DNA of 21,845 nt, from positions 1 to 21,845 of the forward strand of contig DHON01000031.1 in the NCBI GenBank assembly GCA_002409965.1, in the 5' to 3' direction. The notes under the pieces were generated by a model. That model made no database searches. It had not been told where the DNA came from and saw nothing but the letters and a program-made list of their open reading frames with translations. The position numbers were made by a program, and so were the translations under genes. Positions 14,774-21,845 of the stretch are shown here, one piece after another. Source of the stretch: Firmicutes bacterium UBA5389 (lineage in GTDB: Bacteria > Bacillota > DTU025). Numbering within the stretch: position 1 is the stretch's first letter; each line of letters opens with the position of its first letter.

Positions 14774-16174
14774 ATGGCCGCGAACACCCCGGAGTGGGTC
14801 AGAAGTGCTGTGATCTATGAGGTCTTCCCAAGGAGTCATGCAGCCGACGGCACGTTCGCAGGAGTCTATCGAGATCTTGAGCGGATAGCCAGGCTACACA
14901 CTGACATTCTGTGGCTCATGCCCATTCATCCCATAGGCGTTGCCGGGCGCAAGGGAACGCTTGGGAGCCCTTATGCTATCCGGGACTACCGGGCAATCCA
15001 CCCCGATCTAGGCGATGAACGTTCATTCCGGATGTTGATCGATGCAGCGCATACACTCGGGATGAAGGTAATGATGGACGTGGTCTACAATCACACCTCC
15101 CGCGACAGCGTGCTCCTTTCCGAGCACCCCGGGTGGTTCATGCGCGATGCGCACGGCAGTCCCGCCGGCAAGGTCGGCGATTGGTCGGACGTCTATGACC
15201 TGGACTACAGCTGCAAGAGCCTCTGGGATTACCAGATCGCCACTTTGGAAGAATGGGTGGACTGCGGCATAGACGGGTTTCGCTGCGATGTTGCGCCTTT
15301 GGTCCCGCTGGAGTTCTGGATGACTGCCCGGGCCAGGCTGGCGAAACGCGCGCAGGCGCAGTTGAAGGAGTTGGTGTGGCTCGCGGAGAGCGTGGACAAG
15401 TCCTTCATAAAGTCCCTTCGCGACCAGGGGTTCACGGCCCATTCCGATCCCGAGTTGCACGCGGCCTTCGACTTGACTTACGACTACGATGGGTTCGAAT
15501 ACCTAAGAGGGTTCATGGTGGGGAGAAGACCGCTCGGGGACTACCTCAATCACCTCTACATACAGGAGACCCTGTACCCCGCGGGCGCGGTCAAGATGCG
15601 CTTCATCGAAAACCACGATAACCCGCGGGCCGCGGGACTCATCGGCAGCAGGCACTCCCTTTTGAACTGGACTGTGTTCTACTCCCTGCTTCCCGGCGCG
15701 ACGCTGGTCTATGCAGGGCAGGAAAGAGCCTCCCGGCACTGCCCCGACCTGTTCAGAAGGGACCCGGTGCGCTGGGAATGCGGCGATGACATCGGTGATG
15801 CCTGCGATGCTGCCAGCGCCACTGCCGCCCTGGAGTTCGAAGCCTTCTTTCAGAAGGTTCTGGGATTATCCAAGACTATCAAGAAGACCTGTGCGCGGTC
15901 TGCAGTGTCTGAGCCAGCTGAGGGTGTGGCCAAGATCGTGTGGAGTGGAAGCGGCACAACCTACGTTGCCTTCGCAAACCTAGCAGGCAGGGAGGGTCAA
16001 ATGCACCTGGATGGGCGTGAAGCAGATCAACTGCGGCGCGGCCGGGTGTGCTTGGGCGAGCGCCCCAACGAGTGCACGGGCGAACGCTTGTGCCTGCGCC
16101 TGACGGGTCTGCCGTTGGTAGTCAGGACAGCTGGGTCTGCGACCTCGACTAGCGACCGGAGTGATGATGATTAG
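14774..16174 (+). CDS. GH13 alpha-amylase-family glycosidase, cytoplasmic
   Basis: This 466-residue member of glycoside hydrolase family 13 acts on alpha-linked glucans or maltodextrins. The ATG at 14774 has GAGGAGGT 7 nt upstream. The (beta/alpha)8 barrel shows all catalytic regions: DVVYNHTSRD (region I), GIDGFRCDVAP with nucleophile D172, LVWLAESVD with acid/base E205, and FIENHDNPR with H281/D282 (third carboxylate). A short C-terminal beta domain follows from about residue 375. There is no signal peptide, so it should work in the cytoplasm on imported or stored oligosaccharides. The C-terminus ends in a Ser/Thr/Asp-rich tail. It stands between two strong operons with no related sugar genes in view. 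Precise specificity (maltodextrinase, neopullulanase, trehalose-related or other) cannot be assigned. Confidence 0.88.
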   Translation: MAANTPEWVRSAVIYEVFPRSHAADGTFAGVYRDLERIARLHTDILWLMPIHPIGVAGRKGTLGSPYAIRDYRAIHPDLGDERSFRMLIDAAHTLGMKVMMDVVYNHTSRDSVLLSEHPGWFMRDAHGSPAGKVGDWSDVYDLDYSCKSLWDYQIATLEEWVDCGIDGFRCDVAPLVPLEFWMTARARLAKRAQAQLKELVWLAESVDKSFIKSLRDQGFTAHSDPELHAAFDLTYDYDGFEYLRGFMVGRRPLGDYLNHLYIQETLYPAGAVKMRFIENHDNPRAAGLIGSRHSLLNWTVFYSLLPGATLVYAGQERASRHCPDLFRRDPVRWECGDDIGDACDAASATAALEFEAFFQKVLGLSKTIKKTCARSAVSEPAEGVAKIVWSGSGTTYVAFANLAGREGQMHLDGREADQLRRGRVCLGERPNECTGERLCLRLTGLPLVVRTAGSATSTSDRSDDD

Positions 16175-16212
16175 GGCATCCGGCTGGAACTCTCATTCTT
16201 AGAAGGAGAAGT

Positions 16213-16302
16213 ATGACAGGTGGAGTAGTTAATACTATGCTGCCGCTGTGCGACTCATTGTGCGCGTGCGGGGCGAACGTGCAGGCGCGATGTATTACGT
16301 GA
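16213..16302 (+). CDS. Candidate 29-residue Cys-rich leader peptide
   Basis: A short open frame starts at ATG 16213, 4 nt after AAGGAG, and ends at TGA 16300-16302. It lies 15 nt before the start of the PLP-enzyme gene. The predicted peptide has 29 residues, four of them Cys (motif LCDSLCACG, then one near the end). A start at ATG 16237 is also possible. The Cys codons and the tight position upstream of a cysteine-synthase-fold enzyme fit a translated leader peptide that senses cysteine or Cys-tRNA. I could not find a clear terminator/antiterminator pair between it and the gene, so translational coupling is as likely as attenuation. It may also be a chance frame. Confidence 0.35.
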   Translation: MTGGVVNTMLPLCDSLCACGANVQARCIT

Positions 16303-16317
16303 ATGGGAGGAAACCGC

Positions 16318-17718
16318 ATGTCTCGGAGGATGATATGGGGACCGACGTTTGAAGAGATGCTCCATCCCGCCAAGATCGATTCCGATATCCGGGCAAAGGC
16401 CTTGGCCGCTAAGGAGAGCGATCCGCTGAGCGCGATCAACCTCTACAACATCACCTGGAAGCGACCGGATGGGAAGCCGTGCTACATAGTCATTCCCAGG
16501 GAGTTGACTGGAGCGGATGCCAACATCATAGCGCTTTATGGTCGGGACTTTCCGACCGGTTCGCACAAGGTGGGGGCCACGTACACGGTCACAATGGAGA
16601 ATCAGCTGCTGGGCGAGATTACCCCCGGTGAGCACACATTGGTGTATCCGTCCACAGGCAATTACGGCATCGGCGGCGCGTGGGTGGGGCCCCGCATGGG
16701 TTACGACTCAGTCGTGATTCTTCCTGAGCTCATGAGCGAGGAGCGCTTCCAGAAGATCGAAGGCTACGGCGCCAGCTACATAAGGACTAAGGGTTGCGAA
16801 TCCAGCGTCAAGGAGATATACGACAAGTGCTGGGAGCTCAAGCGCCAGCCCGAGATGAGGGTGCTCAACCAGTTCGAAGTGATGGGCAACTACAGGTTCC
16901 ACTACTACGTCACCGGAAACACCGCTGTGGAACTCGTCGCTGATCTCGCAAAGCAGGGAATAGGCAACGGCAGGTGCGCGGCGTTCGTCTCGGCTATGGG
17001 GTCTGGCGGCACCATAGCCGCCGGCGACAGGCTGAAGGAGGTTTTCCCAGAACACCGCATAGTCGGCCTTGAACCGATTCAGTGCCCGACCCTCTTCAAC
17101 AACGGATACGGCGACCACGACATCCAGGGCATCGGCGACAAGCACGTCACATGGATTCACAACGTCATGAACATGGATTGCCTCATGTGCATCGACGACA
17201 TGGAGAGCAAGTTGGGCCTGCAATTGCTCACAGACTCCGTAGGCATGGAGTATCTGGCGGGGCAAGCGGGAATCTCAGAAGAGGCTGTGCGCGAGATGGC
17301 CACCATGTTCGGCATCTCAGGCGTGTGCAACGTTCTGGGCGCGATCAAGACGGCTAAGTACTACAGGATGAGCAGCGGCGACAACATAGTGACCGTTCTC
17401 ACCGATACAATCGACCGCTACCACTCGGTGATGAGCGCATTGGACGACAGGTTCGGCAAGCTTACCGCGGGCAAGGCGGAGGCCCGTATGTCGGGCATCT
17501 TCCACGGTGCCAAGCTGGACTACATTCAAGAGGGAACCGTCAACAACCGCGACAGATGGTTCAACCTCAAGTACTACACCTGGGTTGAGCAGCAGGGCAA
17601 GACCGCCGCTGAGCTGAACGCACAGAGATGCCAGTCGTGGTGGGCAGAAGAGCGGAGCAAAGTCTTGGATGTCAATGATCGACTCAGCGAAGCGAGAGAG
17701 AGGAGTGGTCGTGATTAG
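16318..17718 (+). CDS. Fold-type-II PLP enzyme (cysteine synthase-like lyase)
   Basis: This 466-residue pyridoxal-phosphate enzyme belongs to the tryptophan-synthase-beta/cysteine-synthase superfamily. The ATG at 16318 has GGGAGG 7 nt upstream; an ATG at 16303 lies before that site. The Schiff-base lysine is K84 (PTGSHKVGATY), the substrate-carboxylate loop is STGN at 112-115, and the phosphate-binding loop is GSGGT at 228-232. It is longer than typical cysteine synthases (about 310) and than E. coli YgeX diaminopropionate ammonia-lyase (about 400), with an extra C-terminal stretch rich in aromatic and charged residues. The next two genes are YgeY- and YgeW-like, so it may fill the YgeX role: a beta-elimination or ammonia-lyase step on diaminopropionate or a similar amino acid. 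The fold is certain; the reaction is inferred from context. Confidence 0.85.
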   Translation: MSRRMIWGPTFEEMLHPAKIDSDIRAKALAAKESDPLSAINLYNITWKRPDGKPCYIVIPRELTGADANIIALYGRDFPTGSHKVGATYTVTMENQLLGEITPGEHTLVYPSTGNYGIGGAWVGPRMGYDSVVILPELMSEERFQKIEGYGASYIRTKGCESSVKEIYDKCWELKRQPEMRVLNQFEVMGNYRFHYYVTGNTAVELVADLAKQGIGNGRCAAFVSAMGSGGTIAAGDRLKEVFPEHRIVGLEPIQCPTLFNNGYGDHDIQGIGDKHVTWIHNVMNMDCLMCIDDMESKLGLQLLTDSVGMEYLAGQAGISEEAVREMATMFGISGVCNVLGAIKTAKYYRMSSGDNIVTVLTDTIDRYHSVMSALDDRFGKLTAGKAEARMSGIFHGAKLDYIQEGTVNNRDRWFNLKYYTWVEQQGKTAAELNAQRCQSWWAEERSKVLDVNDRLSEARERSGRD

Positions 17719-18922
17719 CTTCCCTTTTGAAAAAGCACTGGCTCAAGCGCAAGGATATCGAAAAGAGATGTCCAGATTTCTGCGGGACATGATCGCGATT
17801 CCGGGGGAAAGCTCTCATGAAAAGGCGATTGTCCAGCGGATCGGCGAGGAAATGGCGGCGGTGGGCTTCGATAAGGTCGACGTAGACCCAATGGGCAACA
17901 TCCTTGGGCGAATCGGCGATGGAAAGACCTTGATCGCCATGGACGGTCACGTCGATACCGTTGGCATTGGAGATCGGGGCCTCTGGGAAGTCGATCCGTA
18001 CAAGGGGTACGAGGACAACGACATCATCATGGGCAGGGGCGCCAGCGATCAGAGGGGCGGCATGGCCGCAATGGTGTATGCCGGCAAGATAATCCGTGAT
18101 CTGGGGCTTTGGGGCGACTACACTCTCTTGGTGACCGGCACGGTTCAGGAAGAGGACTGTGACGGCCTGTGCTGGCAGTACATCATCAACGAGAGCGGGA
18201 TTCGGCCTGACTTCGTAGTGCTCACCGAGCCGACATCGACGAGAATCTATCGCGGGCATCGCGGCCGCATGGAGATCAAGGTGGCGACTCGCGGCATTAG
18301 CTGCCACGGCTCCGCTCCCGAGCGGGGCGACAACGCGATCTACAAGATCGCTCCCATCCTTCAGGAACTCAGGGCTCTCAATGAGAACCTGCATGTAGAC
18401 CCGTTCCTGGGCAAGGGCACAGTTGCCGTATCCGAGGTCTTCTTCACATCGCCCTCTAGGTGCGCTGTGGCCGACAGCTGCTGGATCTCCGTTGACCGCC
18501 GGCTGACCCACGGCGAGACATGGGAGATGGCCCTCGAGCAGATCAGGAATCTCCCGGCCGTCCGGGCGGGGCAGGCCGAGGTATCGATGTACGAGTACAA
18601 CCGGCCTGCATACACAGGCTTGGTATATCCCACCCAGTGCTTCTTCCCGACTTGGGTCGTTCCCGAAGACCATCCGATGTGCGAAACGCTTGCCTATACC
18701 TACCGCGGGCTGTTCAAGGAGGAGCCGGTGGTTGACAAATGGACGTTCTCCACGAACGGAGTGTCCATCATGGGGCGATTCGGCATACCGTGCATAGGGT
18801 TCGGTCCCGGGCATGAGGATCAGTCCCATGCCCCGAACGAGAGGACTTGGAAAGACGAACTGGTGAAAGCGGCGGCCATGTACTCATTGATTCCCTCGAT
18901 CTATGTTGCCAAGAACGCCTGA
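17711..18922 (+). CDS. ygeY: YgeY-type M20 family metallohydrolase
   Basis: This 403-residue M20 peptidase/deacylase-type zinc hydrolase has the same length as E. coli YgeY. The chosen start is GTG 17711, with GAGAGGAG 6 nt upstream and an 8-nt overlap with the PLP-enzyme gene. An ATG at 17669 lies further inside that gene and lacks a good site. The predicted dimetal ligands are H80 (MDGHVDTV), bridging D113 (GASDQRGG), E148 with catalytic E147 (VQEEDCDG), E173 (LTEPTS) and H373 (SHAPNE), all present. The lid domain includes RGHRGRMEIKVATRG. The YgeY group is genomically linked to selenium metabolism and to anaerobic purine breakdown, always beside YgeW and a PLP lyase, as here. It probably hydrolyses an amide or carbamoyl bond in that pathway. 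The substrate is inferred. Confidence 0.88.
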   Translation: MISFPFEKALAQAQGYRKEMSRFLRDMIAIPGESSHEKAIVQRIGEEMAAVGFDKVDVDPMGNILGRIGDGKTLIAMDGHVDTVGIGDRGLWEVDPYKGYEDNDIIMGRGASDQRGGMAAMVYAGKIIRDLGLWGDYTLLVTGTVQEEDCDGLCWQYIINESGIRPDFVVLTEPTSTRIYRGHRGRMEIKVATRGISCHGSAPERGDNAIYKIAPILQELRALNENLHVDPFLGKGTVAVSEVFFTSPSRCAVADSCWISVDRRLTHGETWEMALEQIRNLPAVRAGQAEVSMYEYNRPAYTGLVYPTQCFFPTWVVPEDHPMCETLAYTYRGLFKEEPVVDKWTFSTNGVSIMGRFGIPCIGFGPGHEDQSHAPNERTWKDELVKAAAMYSLIPSIYVAKNA

Positions 18923-18962
18923 TCATACAGGCGCAAGAAGAGTGCACGGAGGAGTTTAAGCT

Positions 18963-19949
18963 ATGCAGACTATTTTCAGGGGAAAACACTTCATTACCCT
19001 AGAGGAATGGTCGCTTGAGGAGATCGATACGCTCCTGGACGTGTCGTACGAGCTGAAACGAGACTTCGCAATGGACAAGCCCACTGATTATTTGCCCCGC
19101 AAGACCGTGTTTCTCATGTTCTTTGAGCAGTCCACGCGCACGCGAAACTCGATGGAGGCCGGCATTACGCAGCTGGGCGGGCATGCCCACTTCCTCGACA
19201 CCAGCAACATGCAGATCGCTCACGGCGAAGTCGCCAAGGATACGGCTGTCATCCTCTCGAGGATGGGACACGCGATAGCTTGCAGAAACTGCTTCTGGAA
19301 GCAGGGGAATACCTACCTTCGCGACATGGCCGCGGCGGCCACAGTGCCCATCATCAGCATGCAGGACGATATCTATCACCCGCTTCAGGCTATCGCAGAC
19401 CTGATGACTATCCAGGAGAAGAAGGGCCGGAATACGAAGAACTTGAAGGTCTCCGTTATATGGGCATACGCCACAACCCACAAGAAGCCCATTTCGGTTC
19501 CGGTCAGCCAGGTGCTCCTCTTCCCCAGATACGGAATCGATGTCACGCTTGCCTATCCAGAAGGGTACGATCTGCCCGACTGGGTGATCGAGAAGGCCAG
19601 GAGAAGCGCCGCCGACCACGGTGGATCATTCAGGATAACTCATGATCAGGAAGAAGCCTACCGAGATGCCGATGTGGTGTTCCCCAAGAACTGGGGCAAC
19701 TGGGTGACAAACGAGAGCACCGATGTGATCGGTTCGCTCAGTGATGCCAACAAGAGCTGGAAGTGCACTGCCGAGCGGATGGCGCTGACGGCGAAGGACT
19801 CCCTGTACATGCACGCATTGCCGGCCGACCGCATCAACGAGGTAGAGGACGCTGTGATCGATGGGCCGCACTCGGCTATCTACGACGAGGCAGAGAACAG
19901 ACTTCACACAGCCAAGGCGGTCATGGCGCTCACAATGGGGGGGAGGTAA
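18963..19949 (+). CDS. ygeW: Knotted carbamoyltransferase, YgeW-like
   Basis: This 328-residue protein belongs to the aspartate/ornithine carbamoyltransferase superfamily. GGAGGAG lies 8 nt before the ATG. Carbamoyl-phosphate motifs are S57-T-R-T-R61 and HPLQ (139-142). The segment THKKPISVPVSQVLLF (172-187) matches the proline-containing loop that forms the knot in N-acetyl/succinylornithine carbamoyltransferases and YgeW, and AYPEGYDLP follows. The motif that is HCLP in most ornithine-type enzymes reads HALP here (284-287), so the usual Cys is Ala. It is shorter than E. coli YgeW (about 396). Context (PLP lyase, YgeY) supports YgeW; arginine biosynthesis is unlikely because no arg genes are nearby. 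YgeW-type enzymes may work in reverse, releasing carbamoyl phosphate from a ureido compound for ATP synthesis. Confidence 0.82.
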   Translation: MQTIFRGKHFITLEEWSLEEIDTLLDVSYELKRDFAMDKPTDYLPRKTVFLMFFEQSTRTRNSMEAGITQLGGHAHFLDTSNMQIAHGEVAKDTAVILSRMGHAIACRNCFWKQGNTYLRDMAAAATVPIISMQDDIYHPLQAIADLMTIQEKKGRNTKNLKVSVIWAYATTHKKPISVPVSQVLLFPRYGIDVTLAYPEGYDLPDWVIEKARRSAADHGGSFRITHDQEEAYRDADVVFPKNWGNWVTNESTDVIGSLSDANKSWKCTAERMALTAKDSLYMHALPADRINEVEDAVIDGPHSAIYDEAENRLHTAKAVMALTMGGR

Positions 19950-20018
19950 CGCAAAAGCGCCGGTCACGAAGCCTTAGCTTGGGTGGCTTGGATGGGCTGA
20001 CATGATATGGCATGACGA

Positions 20019-20046
20019 AGGGGCGCCTCCTTGGAGAGGCGCCCCT
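20019..20046 (+). terminator. GC-rich hairpin ending the lyase/ygeY/ygeW operon
   Basis: A perfect 11-bp stem (AGGGGCGCCTC / GAGGCGCCCCT, 6-nt loop CTTGGA) lies 70 nt after the carbamoyltransferase stop codon. The tail CTCTTG is poor in T on this strand, and the other strand has TCGTCATG, so it may rely on stem strength or serve both directions. Its position inside the longest open frame of the next gene is an argument for a later start of that gene. Confidence 0.65.
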
Positions 20047-20157
20047 CTTGAATGCGCCTGGCGGCGCTGCATAGCAGCGAACATGCCCGAATACGGGTTT
20101 GGGGAAGATTACGATACAGACGGAATTCGGCGGCGGAGAGGGAGGAGCGAGCGTGGT

Positions 20158-21210
20158 GTGAATGGGCGACTCGTGCGGGGGCTCTTGATCGCTCTCGTCT
20201 GCGGCGCGGTGGCTCTTCTCATTGTGTTCAGGATGTCGGGAAGCCGGATTGCTTGGTCAGACCTGCGCCTAGTCAACCCGACCTTGGTCGTTGCTGTGCT
20301 GGCGCTCGTGGTGGCCGGCTGGATCTGTGATAGCATGCGAATATCGGTCCTGGGACAGGCCATGGGCGCGGGGATTGGCCTCTGGCGTGGGCTCCGAATC
20401 TCTGTCGCAGGTCAGTTCATCTCGAGCTTGATGCCGTTTGGCGCTGGCGGCGAACCTGTGCAGGTTTACCTGCTCACCCGGGAAGGACTGGGTGTGGGAG
20501 AGGCATCCGCAGCCATTGCCATGAGGACCCTCTGCAACGCGGTGGCCAGAGTCATGCTGGCATTGACCGCGCTGACATGGATCGCCCTGTCGGGCGCCGA
20601 GTGGCGCGTGCCGCGCCGGATGAAGGCGGCGATGATGACCGGGCTCGCACTCTACGTGGCGATATTCTGCTTCTCCATGCTGTTGATAGCTGACCCTGAG
20701 AGGATCGAGACTGTAGTTGCCCCGTTGCTGCGCAGTCGGGCTGCGATGTGGCTGTTGCGGAGGAGGGGAGCTAGACGCATGCTCAACTCTATCAGCCGGA
20801 TCGTCGCCGAGTTTCAGGGCGCGCTACGTCACTACTGGAGACGCGAAAGGCGCACGCTGCTTGCAGCGATCTTGCTGAGCGTGGCTGGGTGGGCTGCGAT
20901 CGCCCTTGTGCCCGCGGCAATACTTCGGGGGTTGGGGGTGCGGGCTCCGAGCGAGCAGGTCATGGGCAACGCGATTCTCTTCCACATGGCATCGTCCTAC
21001 GTGCCGACTCCCGGCGCAAGTGGTTTCGCGGAGCTGGGATTCGCCGAGTTGTTCAGGATGATCGTCCCACCGGGCCTGCTCGGCCTGACAGTCGCGCTGT
21101 GGCGTCTGCTCACCTACCACTTCACGTTGCTGGTTGGAGGCGCGCTGGTAGTTGGCCAGATGCTGCATGGCCGATTGACAGGCCCTGTTGAAGATGAGAG
21201 AAGAACGTAG
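20158..21210 (+). CDS. Flippase-like (UPF0104) integral membrane protein
   Basis: This protein has about 350 residues and around eight transmembrane helices, related to the transmembrane domain of lysylphosphatidylglycerol synthase (UPF0104 / flippase-like family). Supporting segments are GGEPVQVYLLTREGLGVGEASAAIAMRT after the second helix and the conserved PTPGASGFAELGFAELF before the last helices. The chosen start is GTG 20158, preceded by GGGAGGAG about 10 nt upstream. An ATG at 20083 lacks a good site, and an ATG at 20002 lies before the hairpin at 20019-20046. There is no soluble aminoacyl-transferase domain, so it is not a full MprF. Family members are thought to move lipids or lipid-linked sugars across the membrane; the substrate here is unknown. 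It appears to be a single-gene unit. Confidence 0.82.
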   Translation: MNGRLVRGLLIALVCGAVALLIVFRMSGSRIAWSDLRLVNPTLVVAVLALVVAGWICDSMRISVLGQAMGAGIGLWRGLRISVAGQFISSLMPFGAGGEPVQVYLLTREGLGVGEASAAIAMRTLCNAVARVMLALTALTWIALSGAEWRVPRRMKAAMMTGLALYVAIFCFSMLLIADPERIETVVAPLLRSRAAMWLLRRRGARRMLNSISRIVAEFQGALRHYWRRERRTLLAAILLSVAGWAAIALVPAAILRGLGVRAPSEQVMGNAILFHMASSYVPTPGASGFAELGFAELFRMIVPPGLLGLTVALWRLLTYHFTLLVGGALVVGQMLHGRLTGPVEDERRT

Positions 21211-21845
21211 AGCCGTGGGGCCGAAAAGCACGCCGATGCCTGCACGGCCTCTGGCATACACAGGCAGGCCTGGGGGAGACCTTCTGGTCCGGACGGGATG
21301 CGGCGACATTCTCGACAATGGGTGATGCATGACGCGATGTATAGCTGCATGCGGTGTCGGCAGAGAGTCGGAACTCGAGAAAAATGGAGCACAACCAGAA
21401 CGAAGAGGGCAGCCCATGACGGTATTTGTAATCCAGAAGGAACGATACTCCGGAAATAGATGATGGGGTCATGTGAGGTCCTATGATGCAGCCGGGATCG
21501 CAAGTGGCCATGGGGTGCGTGTAAGTTCTGTAGGCAATAGCAGTTGGAAAGGCTAGTGAACATTCCTAAGCGTGATAGGCGTCCAAGCCGAACAGGCTCT
21601 GCGTTACTATCGACGGAGTGATGGCAAGAGAGCTGGACGGGTGGAATGAGACTAAGGTATCTGCGATGGGTATCACGCATCGGAGCGATGCAAGGGGCGT
21701 GCAATTGCGGAGTATTGTTCGAAAGCCATCGTGGGGCAACCTGTCTCGTTTGAACTATGCATTACCCACATCCAAGGCAAGGCCTGGGCGCAACGTCTGC
21801 TTACGGGCCTCAAGCCTCAAGGCGTAACTTGAGGACCCTCTCCAC
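21211..21845. other. Non-coding stretch at the right edge
   Basis: I find no supportable gene in these 635 nt. Open frames on both strands lack ribosome binding sites and show Cys/His/Arg/Ser-rich shadow composition. There is a loose inverted repeat GGCCT/AGGCC near 21250-21275, and the structure at 21808-21834 is listed separately. No tRNA, riboswitch or group II intron domain V consensus was seen. It might contain a decayed gene or the 5' region of a gene beyond the window. Confidence 0.5.
21808..21834. repeat. Tandem 7-mer followed by matching hairpin arm
   Basis: CCTCAAG occurs twice in direct tandem (21808-21814, 21815-21821). The second copy forms a perfect 7-bp stem with CTTGAGG (21828-21834) around the loop GCGTAA. 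Either copy could pair with the single right arm. There is no T-run on either side. The window ends 11 nt later, so its role cannot be judged. Confidence 0.4.

Noticed and set aside
17684..18829. Minus-strand 381-codon frame opposite the M20 hydrolase
   Set aside because: Long only because of codon bias; the sense strand has all five metal ligands.
18963..19949. Anabolic ornithine carbamoyltransferase (argF)
   Set aside because: The knot-type proline loop, HALP instead of HCLP, and the YgeY/PLP neighbours fit YgeW better than arginine synthesis.
20019..20046. Possible insertion-sequence or transposon end (long perfect inverted repeat)
   Set aside because: The 6-nt loop and place right after an operon fit a terminator; no transposase or second end is present.
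20158..21210. Full-length MprF lysyl-phosphatidylglycerol synthase
   Set aside because: Only the membrane domain is encoded; the C-terminal aminoacyl-transferase domain is absent.
21114..21704. Minus-strand 196-codon frame at the right end
   Set aside because: Cys/His/Ser-rich random composition, overlaps the flippase-like gene, no ribosome binding site.

Overview
The window (about 21.8 kb, GC-rich apart from one AT-rich island at about 9.74-10.1 kb) looks like a chromosomal segment of a spore-forming Bacillota (Firmicutes), probably from a lineage with an outer membrane. Two neighbouring genes carry SPOCS/DUF3794-like domains, which are typical of endospore formers. Next to them lies a tripartite ABC export operon with TolC-family proteins, which normally implies a diderm envelope. 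Most genes have strong AGGAGG-type ribosome binding sites, and many start on GTG or overlap by 1-8 nt. No rRNA, tRNA, CRISPR array, transposase or phage gene was seen. The lineage call is inference.

Region 1 (1-8183, minus strand) is a six-gene operon read from right to left: two different MacB/FtsX-type permeases, a membrane-fusion (HlyD/MacA-type) protein, a MacB/LolD-type ATPase and two TolC-family proteins. Junctions are short gaps or 4-nt overlaps. A duplicated 15-bp element carrying extended -10 boxes lies upstream, and two tandem hairpins lie far downstream at 1-56. The second-to-last gene is a TolC-like protein that seems to have lost the two beta-strand insertions that build the outer-membrane barrel.

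Region 2 (8480-9570, plus strand) holds two SPOCS-domain genes. The second is a Cys-rich, probably lipid-anchored or secreted protein. A GC-rich hairpin follows, then a 600-bp AT-rich non-coding stretch with a candidate promoter, operator-like palindrome and leader hairpin.

Region 3 (10184-14654, plus strand) is an energy-metabolism operon: etfB, etfA, a YkvI-type membrane transporter and a GlcD/LctD-type FAD-linked 2-hydroxyacid dehydrogenase, closed by a clear hairpin terminator. The set resembles the EtfAB-lactate dehydrogenase systems of anaerobes, in which electron bifurcation drives lactate oxidation with NAD+ as acceptor. Here the transporter is of a different family from lactate permease.

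Region 4 (14774-20046, plus strand) holds a cytoplasmic GH13 alpha-amylase-family enzyme, a possible Cys-rich leader ORF, a fold-type-II PLP enzyme, a YgeY-type M20 hydrolase and a YgeW-like knotted carbamoyltransferase, closed by an 11-bp GC-rich hairpin. The last three resemble the ygeW-ygeX-ygeY module, which has been linked to anaerobic purine/urate breakdown through 2,3-diaminopropionate. The PLP enzyme here is a longer, different protein from YgeX.

Region 5 (20158-21845) holds a flippase-like (UPF0104/LPG-synthase transmembrane type) membrane protein and about 630 bp with no recognisable gene.
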